This document shows positions 1 through 6,605 of a stretch of DNA of 7,541 bases, piece after piece (positions within the stretch are counted from its first letter, which is position 1; every line of letters starts with the position of its first letter). This DNA is from Gammaproteobacteria bacterium (lineage in GTDB: Bacteria; Gemmatimonadota; Gemmatimonadetes; Longimicrobiales; Gaopeijiaceae), in the NCBI GenBank assembly GCA_024638345.1, contig JAHEKL010000134.1, positions 1-7,541 on the forward strand, written 5' to 3'. The notes below the pieces were generated by a model. It did not search any database. It was not told where the DNA came from and worked only from the letters and a program-made list of their open reading frames with translations. The position numbers were made by a program, and so were the translations under genes.

Positions 1-77
1 GAATCATTCCCATTCCGGGCGCCTACTATCGGTACGGGTGGGATACCTGAAGTCGTTTCCGACGTCGATCTCCCGGG

Positions 78-326
78 TCAGCCACCCCAGGGCTCGGCCT
101 CGTCCCACTCGCTGCTCCAGAACTCGTCTTCCGCCCTGCGGATCTGCTCCTCGTCGAGCGGCTCGTCCGATTCGACCTCGACCGACCCCTCCTCGAGCAC
201 CCGTCGCAGCAGTTCGTCCGTAACGACGGGCTCGTGGCCGGCTCGAACTCTTCGGATCCTCCACCTGTTGAGGAGCCCGACCGTGAGCGCCACGATAGCG
301 AGGAGCAGCATCCAGATTCCGATCAT
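78..326 (-). CDS. Small single-pass membrane protein with acidic tail, unknown function
   Basis: An 82-residue protein that I do not recognise. Residues 2-19 (IGIWMLLLAIVALTVGLL) form one membrane helix, followed by a basic patch RWRIRRVRAGH (21-31) that would keep the tail in the cytoplasm by the positive-inside rule. The tail is strongly acidic (LEEGSVEVESDEPLDEEQ at 44-61) and ends in a Trp-rich stretch (FWSSEWDEAEPWGG). It has no cysteine and no known motif. Reality is supported by an ATGA overlap with the CPBP stop, a GGAG site at correct spacing and a coherent membrane-then-charged layout. It could be an accessory subunit of the protease or the exporter. The overlapping longer frame at 4-264 on the same strand is Arg/Gly-rich and is taken as a shadow. 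Confidence 0.72.
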   Translation of the reverse strand: MIGIWMLLLAIVALTVGLLNRWRIRRVRAGHEPVVTDELLRRVLEEGSVEVESDEPLDEEQIRRAEDEFWSSEWDEAEPWGG

Positions 327-1138
327 CCCGACTCCGTGACTTCTCGAGTCCTGTGCAAGAGGACCGACAGCCCGAATGCGAAGAGGATCGTGCCGATCAA
401 GAGCAGCTGAAACGGAGGGCCCTGCTCGCCCAGGTCGGTCGACTGATCACGCACCGCCGGAATCGCCGTCAGCGTCAGCACGGTGGCGTTGTTCAGGAAG
501 TGAAGCAGCATCGCGAGGGGAAGCGACCCGGAGATCACCACGACCCAGGCGAGCAGGATCCCGAGCCACGCCGTCGGGACGAGGCGAAAGGCGGTCTGTG
601 GCGTGAGGTGGAAGATCCCGAAAACGAGGCCGACGGCGATGACTGCCCAAACGGTGGGAAGCTTCTGCCTGAACGCGGATAGCACCACACCTCGGAAGAG
701 GGCTTCCTCGGCGATGGCCGGAAGCAGGGCCGCCACCAAGAGGAGCCAGAGGTAACGGCCGAAGGAGTCGGCCTCCAGGACACTCGACATCGCTTCCAGG
801 TACTCGACCGGGACCGGCACGACCAGACTCTGCAGCCATGTCAGGAACAGTGCGAGTTGCAGACCACCCAGAAGGAAGAGGATTCCGCCACCGACTTCAG
901 CTCCCGAGGGCATTCTCGGAGGCAGTGTGAGGGTCGGGTCAAAACCGCCTCTGCGGACGAACACGAGCACGGGAAGGATTAGGAAGACGATCTGCGCCAG
1001 GAGCAGCCCCGCCTCTCCGAAGAGGAGTTGGAGCGGAAGGCCTCCAAGCACGAAGAGCAGGGCGATCACCACGAGCAGGACCCCCGCCGCTCCAGGCCCG
1101 GGGACCCTGCCGGCAACCTCCGAGGTCGAAGCCGTCAC
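323..1138 (-). CDS. CPBP-family intramembrane protease (Rce1/Abi-like)
   Basis: A 271-residue multi-pass membrane protein with the three motifs of the CPBP/Rce1 family in order: EEALFR (Glu144, Glu145, Arg149), FGIFH (Phe173 to His177) and HFLNN (His213, Asn217). These residues form the intramembrane active site in Rce1. About seven or eight hydrophobic segments are seen (roughly 18-40, 44-61, 83-106, 129-143, 163-180, 187-203, 205-224, 243-262). Family members cleave prenylated proteins, process bacteriocins or peptides, or have unknown targets. The GTG at 1138 overlaps the permease stop (GTGA). The same frame stays open upstream to 1984 inside the permease gene, so automatic callers may predict a false protein of about 550 residues; the extra part looks like out-of-frame Arg/Gly-rich shadow. 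Its place after an exporter suggests processing of an exported substrate or of an exporter subunit, which is an inference. Confidence 0.9.
   Translation of the reverse strand: MTASTSEVAGRVPGPGAAGVLLVVIALLFVLGGLPLQLLFGEAGLLLAQIVFLILPVLVFVRRGGFDPTLTLPPRMPSGAEVGGGILFLLGGLQLALFLTWLQSLVVPVPVEYLEAMSSVLEADSFGRYLWLLLVAALLPAIAEEALFRGVVLSAFRQKLPTVWAVIAVGLVFGIFHLTPQTAFRLVPTAWLGILLAWVVVISGSLPLAMLLHFLNNATVLTLTAIPAVRDQSTDLGEQGPPFQLLLIGTILFAFGLSVLLHRTREVTESG
332..335 (-). promoter_or_regulatory. GGAG ribosome-binding site of the small membrane protein
   Basis: GGAG lies 5 nt before the ATG at 326, inside the 3' end of the CPBP gene. Good spacing supports translation of the small gene. Confidence 0.5.
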
Positions 1139-2349
1139 TCGTAGCGAAGCGCTACGATCGCATCCAGCTTGGCTGCTCTCTGGGCGGGCCAGATCCCGAA
1201 GAAGAGCCCGATGCCCGCGCTGAACAGGAGCGCGACGACCACGGCCCCGGGAGACACGGTCGTCTCCCATGCTGCCAGATTCGACGCGATCCGCGCACCA
1301 CCGGCTCCCGCAAGCACTCCGAGGACGCCCCCCAATACGCACAGCACCAGCGCTTCCGCAATGAATTGAAAAAGGATGTTCATGCGGGTCGCGCCCAACG
1401 CCTTCCTCACTCCGATCTCCCGTGTACGCTCGGTCACGCTGACGAGCATGATGTTCATGATTCCGATCCCGCCCACCAAGAGTGAGACGGCCGCGATCCC
1501 CGCCAGGAGAAAGGTGAACGTTTGGCTCGTCTCCTGGAAGGAGGCCAGCAGATCCGTCGGGTTTCCGATCTCGTAGTCGACGTCGCCGCCGGCGGGGATC
1601 CGATGCTCTCTGCGTAGGATGGGATCGATCAGATCGAACGCCCGGTCCATCGCGTCCGGGCCGGCGTTGACCTTCGCCAGAATCGCCTGGAGCCGATCCT
1701 GCCCGCCGAAGAGCCTGTACTGGGCCGTGGAAGCCGGCACGTACACCGTGTCGTCCGGCCGGATGAATCCCATCTCCCCCTTTTCCGCGAGCACGCCGAC
1801 GACCTCGAACGCCTGGCTCCCGATGCGGATATCGCGACCGACCAGGAGGGGGGCCGGGGTATTCAGCTCGGTCGGGATCCCCGAGCCGACCACGGCGACC
1901 CGTCGTCGCCCCTGGACCTCCGCCTCGTTGAAGAAGCGGCCATGCTCCACCGTCAGATCGTAGATGTCCGCGAGCTCCGGCCACGTTCCAAAGACATCCT
2001 CCTGCGTGTTCCAGCGGAGCAGGGACACTTGCATCCGGTTGCTGTTCTGAGGTGCGATGGTGAGCTCCGCGGACAGCTCTTCCCGGAGCGCCTCTGCGTC
2101 GCTCATGAACAGACGGCTGTCTCCCTGCGCGACGCCGCCGCGCCGTGCTCGCTCCGGACGAATCGTGAGAACGTCCGTTCCCATCCGCTGGATCTGTTCC
2201 TCGACGCGCTGCTGTGCCCCCTCCCCGAGGGCGACCATCGTGATCACCGCCCCGACGCCGATGATGATTCCGAGCGTGGTCAGAAACGACCGGAGGAGAT
2301 TGGCGCGGATGGCAGCCAGGGAAACGAGGAACAGCTCTTTCAGGAGCAA
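1135..2349 (-). CDS. ABC transporter permease, MacB/FtsX type
   Basis: A 404-residue inner-membrane permease, partner of the separate ATPase. A TTG start is used, with GGGAG 8 nt upstream. It yields the usual beginning of the family: an amphipathic helix, then IRANLLRSFLTTLGIIIGVGAVI (TM1, about 21-41). A MacB-type periplasmic core domain follows (about 45-270, with strands such as RRVAVVGSG and FEVVGVLAEKG). Then comes the FtsX-type C-terminal part with three more helices (about 277-300, 328-350, 366-389). The coupling motif between TM2 and TM3, SVTERTREIGVRKALGA (304-320), is the classic signature that contacts the ATPase. The end, IVALRYE, is also typical of the family. It lacks an N-terminal ATPase domain, so it is the half-MacB form. 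The stop overlaps the GTG of the CPBP gene (GTGA). Substrate cannot be told; macrolides, peptides, lipids or siderophores are known for the family. Confidence 0.94.
   Translation of the reverse strand: MLLKELFLVSLAAIRANLLRSFLTTLGIIIGVGAVITMVALGEGAQQRVEEQIQRMGTDVLTIRPERARRGGVAQGDSRLFMSDAEALREELSAELTIAPQNSNRMQVSLLRWNTQEDVFGTWPELADIYDLTVEHGRFFNEAEVQGRRRVAVVGSGIPTELNTPAPLLVGRDIRIGSQAFEVVGVLAEKGEMGFIRPDDTVYVPASTAQYRLFGGQDRLQAILAKVNAGPDAMDRAFDLIDPILRREHRIPAGGDVDYEIGNPTDLLASFQETSQTFTFLLAGIAAVSLLVGGIGIMNIMLVSVTERTREIGVRKALGATRMNILFQFIAEALVLCVLGGVLGVLAGAGGARIASNLAAWETTVSPGAVVVALLFSAGIGLFFGIWPAQRAAKLDAIVALRYE
1139..1157 (-). repeat. Perfect 8-bp hairpin abutting the GTG start of the CPBP gene
   Basis: The arms TCGTAGCG (1139-1146) and CGCTACGA (1150-1157) are exact reverse complements with a 3-nt loop. 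In the mRNA the stem ends directly before the GTG at 1138 and fills the place where a ribosome-binding site would be; no AGGAG-like site is visible. Folding would close this start until ribosomes translating the permease melt the stem. The arm also encodes the conserved permease end ALRYE, so part of the symmetry may be chance. Confidence 0.6.
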
Positions 2350-2353
2350 GAGG

Positions 2354-3868
2354 TCATCTCCCGAACGGCATGAATCCGCCTCGGAACCGGAAGCCTTGTC
2401 CGGTTTCCTCCTGCAGAGCCGCTACAGCGATCAGTGCAACGCGCTCACCTTCCTCGATTCCGGCCAGGATTTCGGAGTTGCTCCAGTCGGTGACCCCGAC
2501 CAGGATGGGTCGGGGTGCGAGCTGTCCGTCTTCGGCTTGGACGAAAACGATCCCTGGACGACCGTCGCTGGCCGCGGTCGCGCCACGACGTCCGGCTCCC
2601 GCCCCACCACCCTGCCCGAATCCACCCGGAACATCGCCCGCCCGGGCTCGGGCCTGCTGTCTCATGGTCTGGATTTCCTCGGGCGTGACCTCGCCCGCTT
2701 GGATTCGCTCTCTCAGCTCGCGCAGGGCGGGTGGCGGACCTTCTCCTCTTCCCGGTGCGTCCAGTCGGTCGACGTCGCCCTCCGGCGGGCTCCCCCCTGC
2801 GTCCGCGACGACCCCGGCGAGTTCCCGTCTCAGCTCCCCAAACACGCTGGGATCGAGGTTCAGTCGAGCCTCCGGGACACCGAGCACGGAGGCGGCCGCC
2901 GCCATTTCGTCGAACTCCACGATGGCGTTGTTTGGGAGGGTTATGGCGTCCGGACGCTCCGCGAGGAGGACCGAGACGTTCGCGCTCATCCCAGGTCTGA
3001 GGATTCCCTCCGAGTTGTCCAGCGTCACGATCACGGGGAAGTTCACCACGCTCTGCTCGATGACGGCCTGCGGCTCGATCTTCTCGACCGCCCCACGGAA
3101 ACTCCTGTCCTGGAAGGCGTCGACACTGACGGTCGCGGGCATCTGAGCTTCGATCCGCCCTACGTCGGCCTCGGCGACCAGCGTGCGGACCTGCATCACG
3201 TTCAGGTCCGCGATCGTGAGCAGCACGGTACCTCCCGAGACGTTGCCCGCCGGTGAGGAGATGACCTGCCCCTCCTCCACGTTCTTCTGGAGCACGGTGC
3301 CGGTCAGGGGAGACCGGATCGTGACGTCCGCGAGCCTTAGACGGGCCAACTCCTGACTGGTCTCCGCTCTAACCAGTGCCGCTCTTGCGTTGGCGTACTC
3401 GAGGTCTCGTCCCTCGTGCTCTTGCTCGGTGATCACCCCGGCTTCCAGTAGACTCTCCGATCTCCTTAGTTGAGCCTCCGCGATCGCCAGCCGCTCCACG
3501 GCCACCTCGTAGTCCGCCTCCGCCTGGTTGAAGTCGTTCTGGACGTCGCGAGGATCGATTCGGGCGAGCAGCGTGCCCATCTCCACGGGATCTCCCGTGT
3601 CCACCAGAACTTCGATGACCTCGCCCGATGCCTTGGACATCACCTCCACGGTCCGGAGGGGCTCCAACTCACCCGCCGCCTCGACGAGAATCTCCAGATA
3701 CTGACGGCCCGCCTCGACCAGCGTAGGTGCGGGAGCCTGGTCCGCCTCGCCCTGCGCGCATCCGGCCAGCGTGAGCAGGAGCACCGAAAGGAGTATGCCC
3801 GTCCGGCCTAGGACGCCTGGAGTCCAACGGCTCCGTGGCATCTCAGAATGACTTCGGAGTGTGATCAT
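2354..3868 (-). CDS. MacA/HlyD-type periplasmic adaptor lipoprotein with large insertion
   Basis: A membrane-fusion protein that would link the ABC permease to the TolC-like channel. It starts with a lipoprotein signal: hydrophobic GILLSVLLLTLAGC with lipobox LAGC and acceptor Cys37. The order is then first lipoyl half (74-106), coiled-coil hairpin (about 107-178), second lipoyl half (IRSPLTGTVLQKNVEEG, 184-200), beta-barrel (about 215-305) and membrane-proximal domain (439-480, with VGVTDWSNSEILAGIEEGE). Between barrel and last domain lies an extra stretch of about 115 residues (320-435). At 504 residues it is about 130 longer than E. coli MacA (371). The ATG at 3868 is used here and has a weak GGGAA site; a second ATG at 3841 (Met10) would give a shorter, equally good signal. 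The protein is a lipoprotein, unlike E. coli MacA, which has an N-terminal membrane helix. It ends in a Gly/Phe/Arg-rich tail. Confidence 0.92.
   Translation of the reverse strand: MITLRSHSEMPRSRWTPGVLGRTGILLSVLLLTLAGCAQGEADQAPAPTLVEAGRQYLEILVEAAGELEPLRTVEVMSKASGEVIEVLVDTGDPVEMGTLLARIDPRDVQNDFNQAEADYEVAVERLAIAEAQLRRSESLLEAGVITEQEHEGRDLEYANARAALVRAETSQELARLRLADVTIRSPLTGTVLQKNVEEGQVISSPAGNVSGGTVLLTIADLNVMQVRTLVAEADVGRIEAQMPATVSVDAFQDRSFRGAVEKIEPQAVIEQSVVNFPVIVTLDNSEGILRPGMSANVSVLLAERPDAITLPNNAIVEFDEMAAAASVLGVPEARLNLDPSVFGELRRELAGVVADAGGSPPEGDVDRLDAPGRGEGPPPALRELRERIQAGEVTPEEIQTMRQQARARAGDVPGGFGQGGGAGAGRRGATAASDGRPGIVFVQAEDGQLAPRPILVGVTDWSNSEILAGIEEGERVALIAVAALQEETGQGFRFRGGFMPFGR
2358..2362 (-). 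promoter_or_regulatory. GGGAG ribosome-binding site deciding the TTG start of the permease
   Basis: GGGAG lies 8 nt before a TTG at 2349 that opens the permease frame. A nearer ATG at 2357 overlaps the adaptor stop but is out of frame and meets a stop after five codons. Spacing and family length both favour TTG. Confidence 0.6.
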
Positions 3869-3928
3869 CTTGGTTCCCGTCTTGTCTCATCGCCAAGTGT
3901 TCCCGGCCGGGGCCGCGTTTCGCTGCGA

Positions 3929-4687
3929 TCAATCCTTGACCAGCTGAGCCGCGGCGACCAGATCCGGCCGCCGAGGATTCGGGTTCACGAAATCTCTCTC
4001 GATGAGCCCATCTCTGAGGTGCACCTGACGCTTGGCATGATCGGCGATGTCACGTTCATGGGTCACGAGCAGGATCGTCTGACCTTCGTCGTTCAGGCGC
4101 ACCAGCACGTCCATGATCTCCGCGCTCGTGAGCGAGTCGAGGTTTCCCGTCGGCTCGTCGGCGAGCAGGATCGCGGGGTTGTTGACCAGCGCCCGGGCCA
4201 CCGCAACCCGCTGTCGCTGACCGCCCGAGAGCTCCGGCGGCTTGTGTGTCGTCCGGTCCCCGAGACCGACCAGCTCGAGCGATTCCAGGGCGCGTCTTCT
4301 CCGCTCGGCCGAGGGTATCCCGGCGTAGATGAGCGGTAGCTCGACGTTGTGGAGCGCCGTGGCCCGCGGAAGAAGGTTGAAGGTCTGAAACACGAAGCCG
4401 ATCCTCTTGTTGCGGATTCCCGCCAGCTCTCGCTCGGAGAACTCGCTCACGTCCATCCCACTCAGCCGATACTCTCCATCGGTGGGTGTGTCCAGGCATC
4501 CGATCAGGTTCATGAAGGTCGACTTCCCCGAGCCGGACGGTCCCATGATCGCGACGAACTCACCCTCGTGGATGAGCAGATCGACCCCTCGGAGTGCCCG
4601 GATCGTCTCCGCACCGAGAACGTAGTCCTTTCGAAGCCCTCGAGTCTCGATGACCACAGGGCGCTGCGGTGTCGGGTCGGCGGTCAT
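3929..4687 (-). CDS. ABC transporter ATP-binding protein, MacB/LolD type
   Basis: A 252-residue cytoplasmic ATPase that would power the permease encoded two genes downstream. All key motifs are present: Walker A GPSGSGKST (49-57), Q-loop Gln101 in FVFQTFNLLP, signature LSGGQ (153-157), Walker B ILLADEPT (173-180) with catalytic Glu178, D-loop NLD (182-184) and switch His210 in LLVTHERD. The wording around Walker A (MNLIGCLDTPTDGEY) and after the Q-loop (TALHNVELPLIYAG) is typical of the MacB/LolD/FtsE group, which work as mechanotransmitters with four-TM permeases. E. coli MacB has this domain fused to the permease; here it is a separate chain. The gene overlaps the channel gene by 4 bp and is followed by a 60-bp gap before the adaptor gene. 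The C-terminal tail (about 232-252) is short and not part of the core. Confidence 0.96.
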   Translation of the reverse strand: MTADPTPQRPVVIETRGLRKDYVLGAETIRALRGVDLLIHEGEFVAIMGPSGSGKSTFMNLIGCLDTPTDGEYRLSGMDVSEFSERELAGIRNKRIGFVFQTFNLLPRATALHNVELPLIYAGIPSAERRRRALESLELVGLGDRTTHKPPELSGGQRQRVAVARALVNNPAILLADEPTGNLDSLTSAEIMDVLVRLNDEGQTILLVTHERDIADHAKRQVHLRDGLIERDFVNPNPRRPDLVAAAQLVKD

Positions 4688-6021
4688 ATCTCCTGGCCCA
4701 GAATGGACTCGAGCTCAGCTCGAGCGATCAGATAGTCGTATCGGGCGGAGACGCGGTTTGCCTCCGCCTCGTCCAGGGCCACCTGACTCGTCACCACCTC
4801 GAACACCGTGGCCACGCCGACTTCGAAGCGCTCCAGGACGACCCTCAAGTCCTCCTCCGCGACCGTGGCTGCCTCTTCGGCGATCCCGACGGCCTGCTCA
4901 GCAGTCCGAATCGCAAACAGCGCCGCGTCGGCTTCCTCCCGCGCCCTGAGCCGAATGTCGTCCTCCTGGAGTCGCGATATCCGCAACTCGTTCTCAGCCC
5001 GGGCAACGCTCGACTCCCGATTGAATCCGTTGAAGAGCGTATAGCTCAGGGAGAGCGACAGGCCGTTCCACCTTCCGTCGCCTCCTCCGAGCCCCCAGTC
5101 GTTGTTGGACCAGTTGTATCCCGACGAGATCCGTGCACTGGGAAGATAGGCCGCCCGCGCGGACGACACCGAGGCCACGGTCGCCTGAGTAGACAGCTCC
5201 GACGCCCGCACGTCCGGTGAATTCAGTTCCGCCAGCCTGTAGATCTCGGCGTCCGTCAGCCCCAGGGGGGACGGCTCGAGATCGGCGGGCGCGGAAGGAA
5301 GGACGGGCCCGGCGACTCCAACTTGTCTGCCCAAAGACATCCGTGCTGCGCGCAGTTGGGCTTCGCTCTGAAGCGCGGACTGCCTGGCGTTCGCAAGCTC
5401 GAGCCTCGCCCTTAGGGAATCCGAGGCGGTCGCCGCCCCGAGGGTCACCTGTCTGCGGACCAGCTCCATGCTCTCCTCTGCCCGCTCGACCCTGGCGCCG
5501 GCTACGTCCAACAGCTCCGCCTGCTCCAGCGCTGAGAAGAAGAACTGTTTGGTCTGGAGGATGAGCCGAAAGCGTTGCCCCTCCAGGCTCGCGTTGGCCG
5601 CGTCGATCTCGACCGCGGCGCGGTTCAGTTCCGCCCGGTTCCGGCCACCCGCGAACAGGTCCATCCCCAAGCTCAGTCCACCGCTGAGACTGCGATTCGT
5701 CGTGCTCACCTGGGCCTGAGTCGTAGGATCGAATACCGAGCCGGGCCGCACCGAAGCCCCCGTATTCAAGCTCAGGCTGGGGAGGAAGGCACCGATGGCC
5801 GTACGGCGACCCTCCTCGGCATTGTCCAGTGAGACCACCGCCTGCGCGTACGTCGGGCTTCTCGACAGAGCCAGATCCACCGCTTCGTCAAGCGTGAGGG
5901 CCTGCTGGGCTGGGGCGGGCTCAGGCTGCAGCGGGATGACCGAGAAGGCCGCCAGGAACGCTGGAAGCGCCGCTCTCGCCCAACGGCAGAGCGCGCGGGG
6001 GTGTCTCTTGGGATTCATCAT
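4684..6021 (-). CDS. TolC-family outer-membrane efflux channel protein
   Basis: A 445-residue outer-membrane factor that would form the trimeric exit duct of a tripartite exporter. The N terminus (1-38) is a signal peptide: basic residues, a hydrophobic core AALPAFLAAFSVI (17-29) and a likely cut after APA (36-38), just before the mature QQALTLDEAVDLAL. Two outer-membrane efflux repeats follow, about 42-235 and 256-440. Each has the strand part (GLSLGMDLFAGGRNRAELN at 115-133; GLSLSLSYTLFNGFNRESS at 320-338) and the typical helix motif (RRQVTLGAATASDSLRARLE at 189-208; ERFEVGVATVFEVVTSQVAL at 397-416). The length is usual for the family. There is no lipobox, so it is not an OprM-type lipoprotein. 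A second ATG follows directly (MM). The stop overlaps the ATG of the ATPase gene (ATGA), tying the channel to the exporter. Confidence 0.93.
   Translation of the reverse strand: MMNPKRHPRALCRWARAALPAFLAAFSVIPLQPEPAPAQQALTLDEAVDLALSRSPTYAQAVVSLDNAEEGRRTAIGAFLPSLSLNTGASVRPGSVFDPTTQAQVSTTNRSLSGGLSLGMDLFAGGRNRAELNRAAVEIDAANASLEGQRFRLILQTKQFFFSALEQAELLDVAGARVERAEESMELVRRQVTLGAATASDSLRARLELANARQSALQSEAQLRAARMSLGRQVGVAGPVLPSAPADLEPSPLGLTDAEIYRLAELNSPDVRASELSTQATVASVSSARAAYLPSARISSGYNWSNNDWGLGGGDGRWNGLSLSLSYTLFNGFNRESSVARAENELRISRLQEDDIRLRAREEADAALFAIRTAEQAVGIAEEAATVAEEDLRVVLERFEVGVATVFEVVTSQVALDEAEANRVSARYDYLIARAELESILGQEI
4690..4694 (-). promoter_or_regulatory. AGGAG ribosome-binding site for the ATPase gene
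   Basis: A perfect AGGAG lies inside the last codons of the channel gene, but only 2 nt before the ATG at 4687, closer than the usual 5-9 nt. With the ATGA overlap, this fits reinitiation by ribosomes that have just finished the channel gene. Confidence 0.5.
4708..4724 (-). repeat. 17-bp near-perfect palindrome before the ATPase start
   Basis: The plus strand reads CTCGAGCT-C-AGCTCGAG: two 8-bp arms around one base. In the mRNA it can fold as a 7-bp stem with a UGA loop. It lies in the last codons of the channel gene (residues ARAELES), 20 nt upstream of the coupled ATPase start. It may be a chance result of Ala-Arg-Glu-Leu codons. Confidence 0.55.
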
Positions 6022-6165
6022 CTCGGGCGTTGTGCGGTTGGGACCGGGGCCTCCGGTCTCGACCGGCGGTGAGGCGCGAGGTCTCGGTGCTCGTACGGAT
6101 GAGTGGACGCCTCATGGCCACTTCACGTTAAGGGCCCGGCGGTCGGAACTGCGGTAGGTGGGTCG
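6022..6165 (-). other. 144-bp gap between regulatory block and exporter block
   Basis: This is the longest non-coding stretch in the window and the only roomy place for a promoter of the exporter genes. I see no convincing -35/-10 pair for a housekeeping sigma on the minus strand and no GGAAC-type ECF -35 element in the minus-strand direction. The part nearest the channel gene holds overlapping inverted repeats (listed separately). The ribosome-binding site before the channel ATG is weak (only GAG directly upstream). A promoter here cannot be excluded. Confidence 0.5.
6042..6066 (-). repeat. Three alternating GACCGG/CCGGTC units, two competing hairpins
   Basis: On the minus strand the order is CCGGTC, GA, GACCGG, AGGCC, CCGGTC. 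The middle unit can pair with either outer unit: with the upstream one (effective 5-bp stem, 4-nt loop CGAG) or with the downstream one (6-bp stem, 5-nt loop AGGCC). The element lies in the leader, 20 nt before the ATG of the channel gene. No T-run follows, so it is not an intrinsic terminator. It could be a binding site or a leader switch, or chance in GC-rich DNA. Confidence 0.5.
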
Positions 6166-6597
6166 TCAGCGGCCCTGCGCCTGCTCTTCCAGGTGCCGGC
6201 GAGCTCTCCAGCGCGCGGAAACCACCGTCAGCGAATCGTAGCGTACGGTCTGCTCCGGCGTCAGCAGCGTGCGAAGGGCGCGATCCGTCGAATCGACGAT
6301 CGCCTGGTACTTGGGCCGATATTCCTTTTGGAATCGGCTCATGCGGGAACCATAGTGAGAAACGATCGAGTCGACCTGGATACGCTGTTGCGCAGTCAGA
6401 TCCATACGATCGATGATCCACTCGCTCGGCGCTCCGGCACGATCTCCCCCATCGACCCGCACCGTTTCTCCCGCCTCCGAGCGGGTCGGCGTCTCGTACC
6501 GATCCAGGGTCAAGCCGAGCGTAGCCCCAGCGACGAAGACGCCCAACAAGATGCCTGCCGCAGTCAGCCTGACCCGTGAGTCTCTCGGGGAATCCAT
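6166..6597 (-). CDS. Membrane-anchored Spy/CpxP-like periplasmic protein (LTxxQ family)
   Basis: A 143-residue protein with a short basic N terminus, one hydrophobic segment (about 11-31, LTAAGILLGVFVAGATLGLTL) and a mostly helical periplasmic domain from about 58 to 140. Two LTxxQ motifs, LTAQQ (67-71) and LTPEQ (112-116), are the hallmark of the Spy/CpxP/ZraP/CnrX superfamily of helical-hairpin periplasmic proteins, which act as chaperones or as stress or metal sensors. There is no clear signal peptidase site after the hydrophobic stretch, so it is more likely membrane-anchored, like CnrX, than soluble, like Spy. It has only two histidines (81 and 135), one nearby methionine (86) and no cysteine, which does not match the His-rich metal site of CnrX. 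It starts 10 bp after the probable anti-sigma gene and is the last gene before a 144-bp gap, so it likely belongs to the regulatory unit. A sensor role is inferred. Confidence 0.8.
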   Translation of the reverse strand: MDSPRDSRVRLTAAGILLGVFVAGATLGLTLDRYETPTRSEAGETVRVDGGDRAGAPSEWIIDRMDLTAQQRIQVDSIVSHYGSRMSRFQKEYRPKYQAIVDSTDRALRTLLTPEQTVRYDSLTVVSARWRARRHLEEQAQGR

Positions 6598-6605
6598 CCG
6601 TTCGT

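Noticed and set aside
52..63. Short hairpin with a GAAA loop after the last gene as a terminator
   Set aside because: The stem has only 4 bp and no T-run follows on the minus strand.
4..264. 86-residue minus-strand frame overlapping the small membrane gene
   Set aside because: It is Arg/Gly-rich, without membrane or domain features, and lacks the coupled start that the 82-residue frame has.
1139..1984. Upstream extension of the CPBP frame inside the permease gene (open for about 280 codons)
   Set aside because: The extra part is rich in Arg, Gly and Pro, has no family features and lies out of frame under a strongly recognised permease; the GTG overlap start explains the CPBP gene fully.
2057..3256. 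399-residue open frame on the plus strand
   Set aside because: It runs antisense across the permease/adaptor junction, is rich in Arg, Ser and Pro and has no recognisable domain; such frames are common opposite GC-rich genes.
6144..6161. GGAAC followed by CGTC on the plus strand, like an ECF promoter
   Set aside because: The spacing is only 14 nt and the direction is antisense to all genes, pointing into the Spy-like gene.
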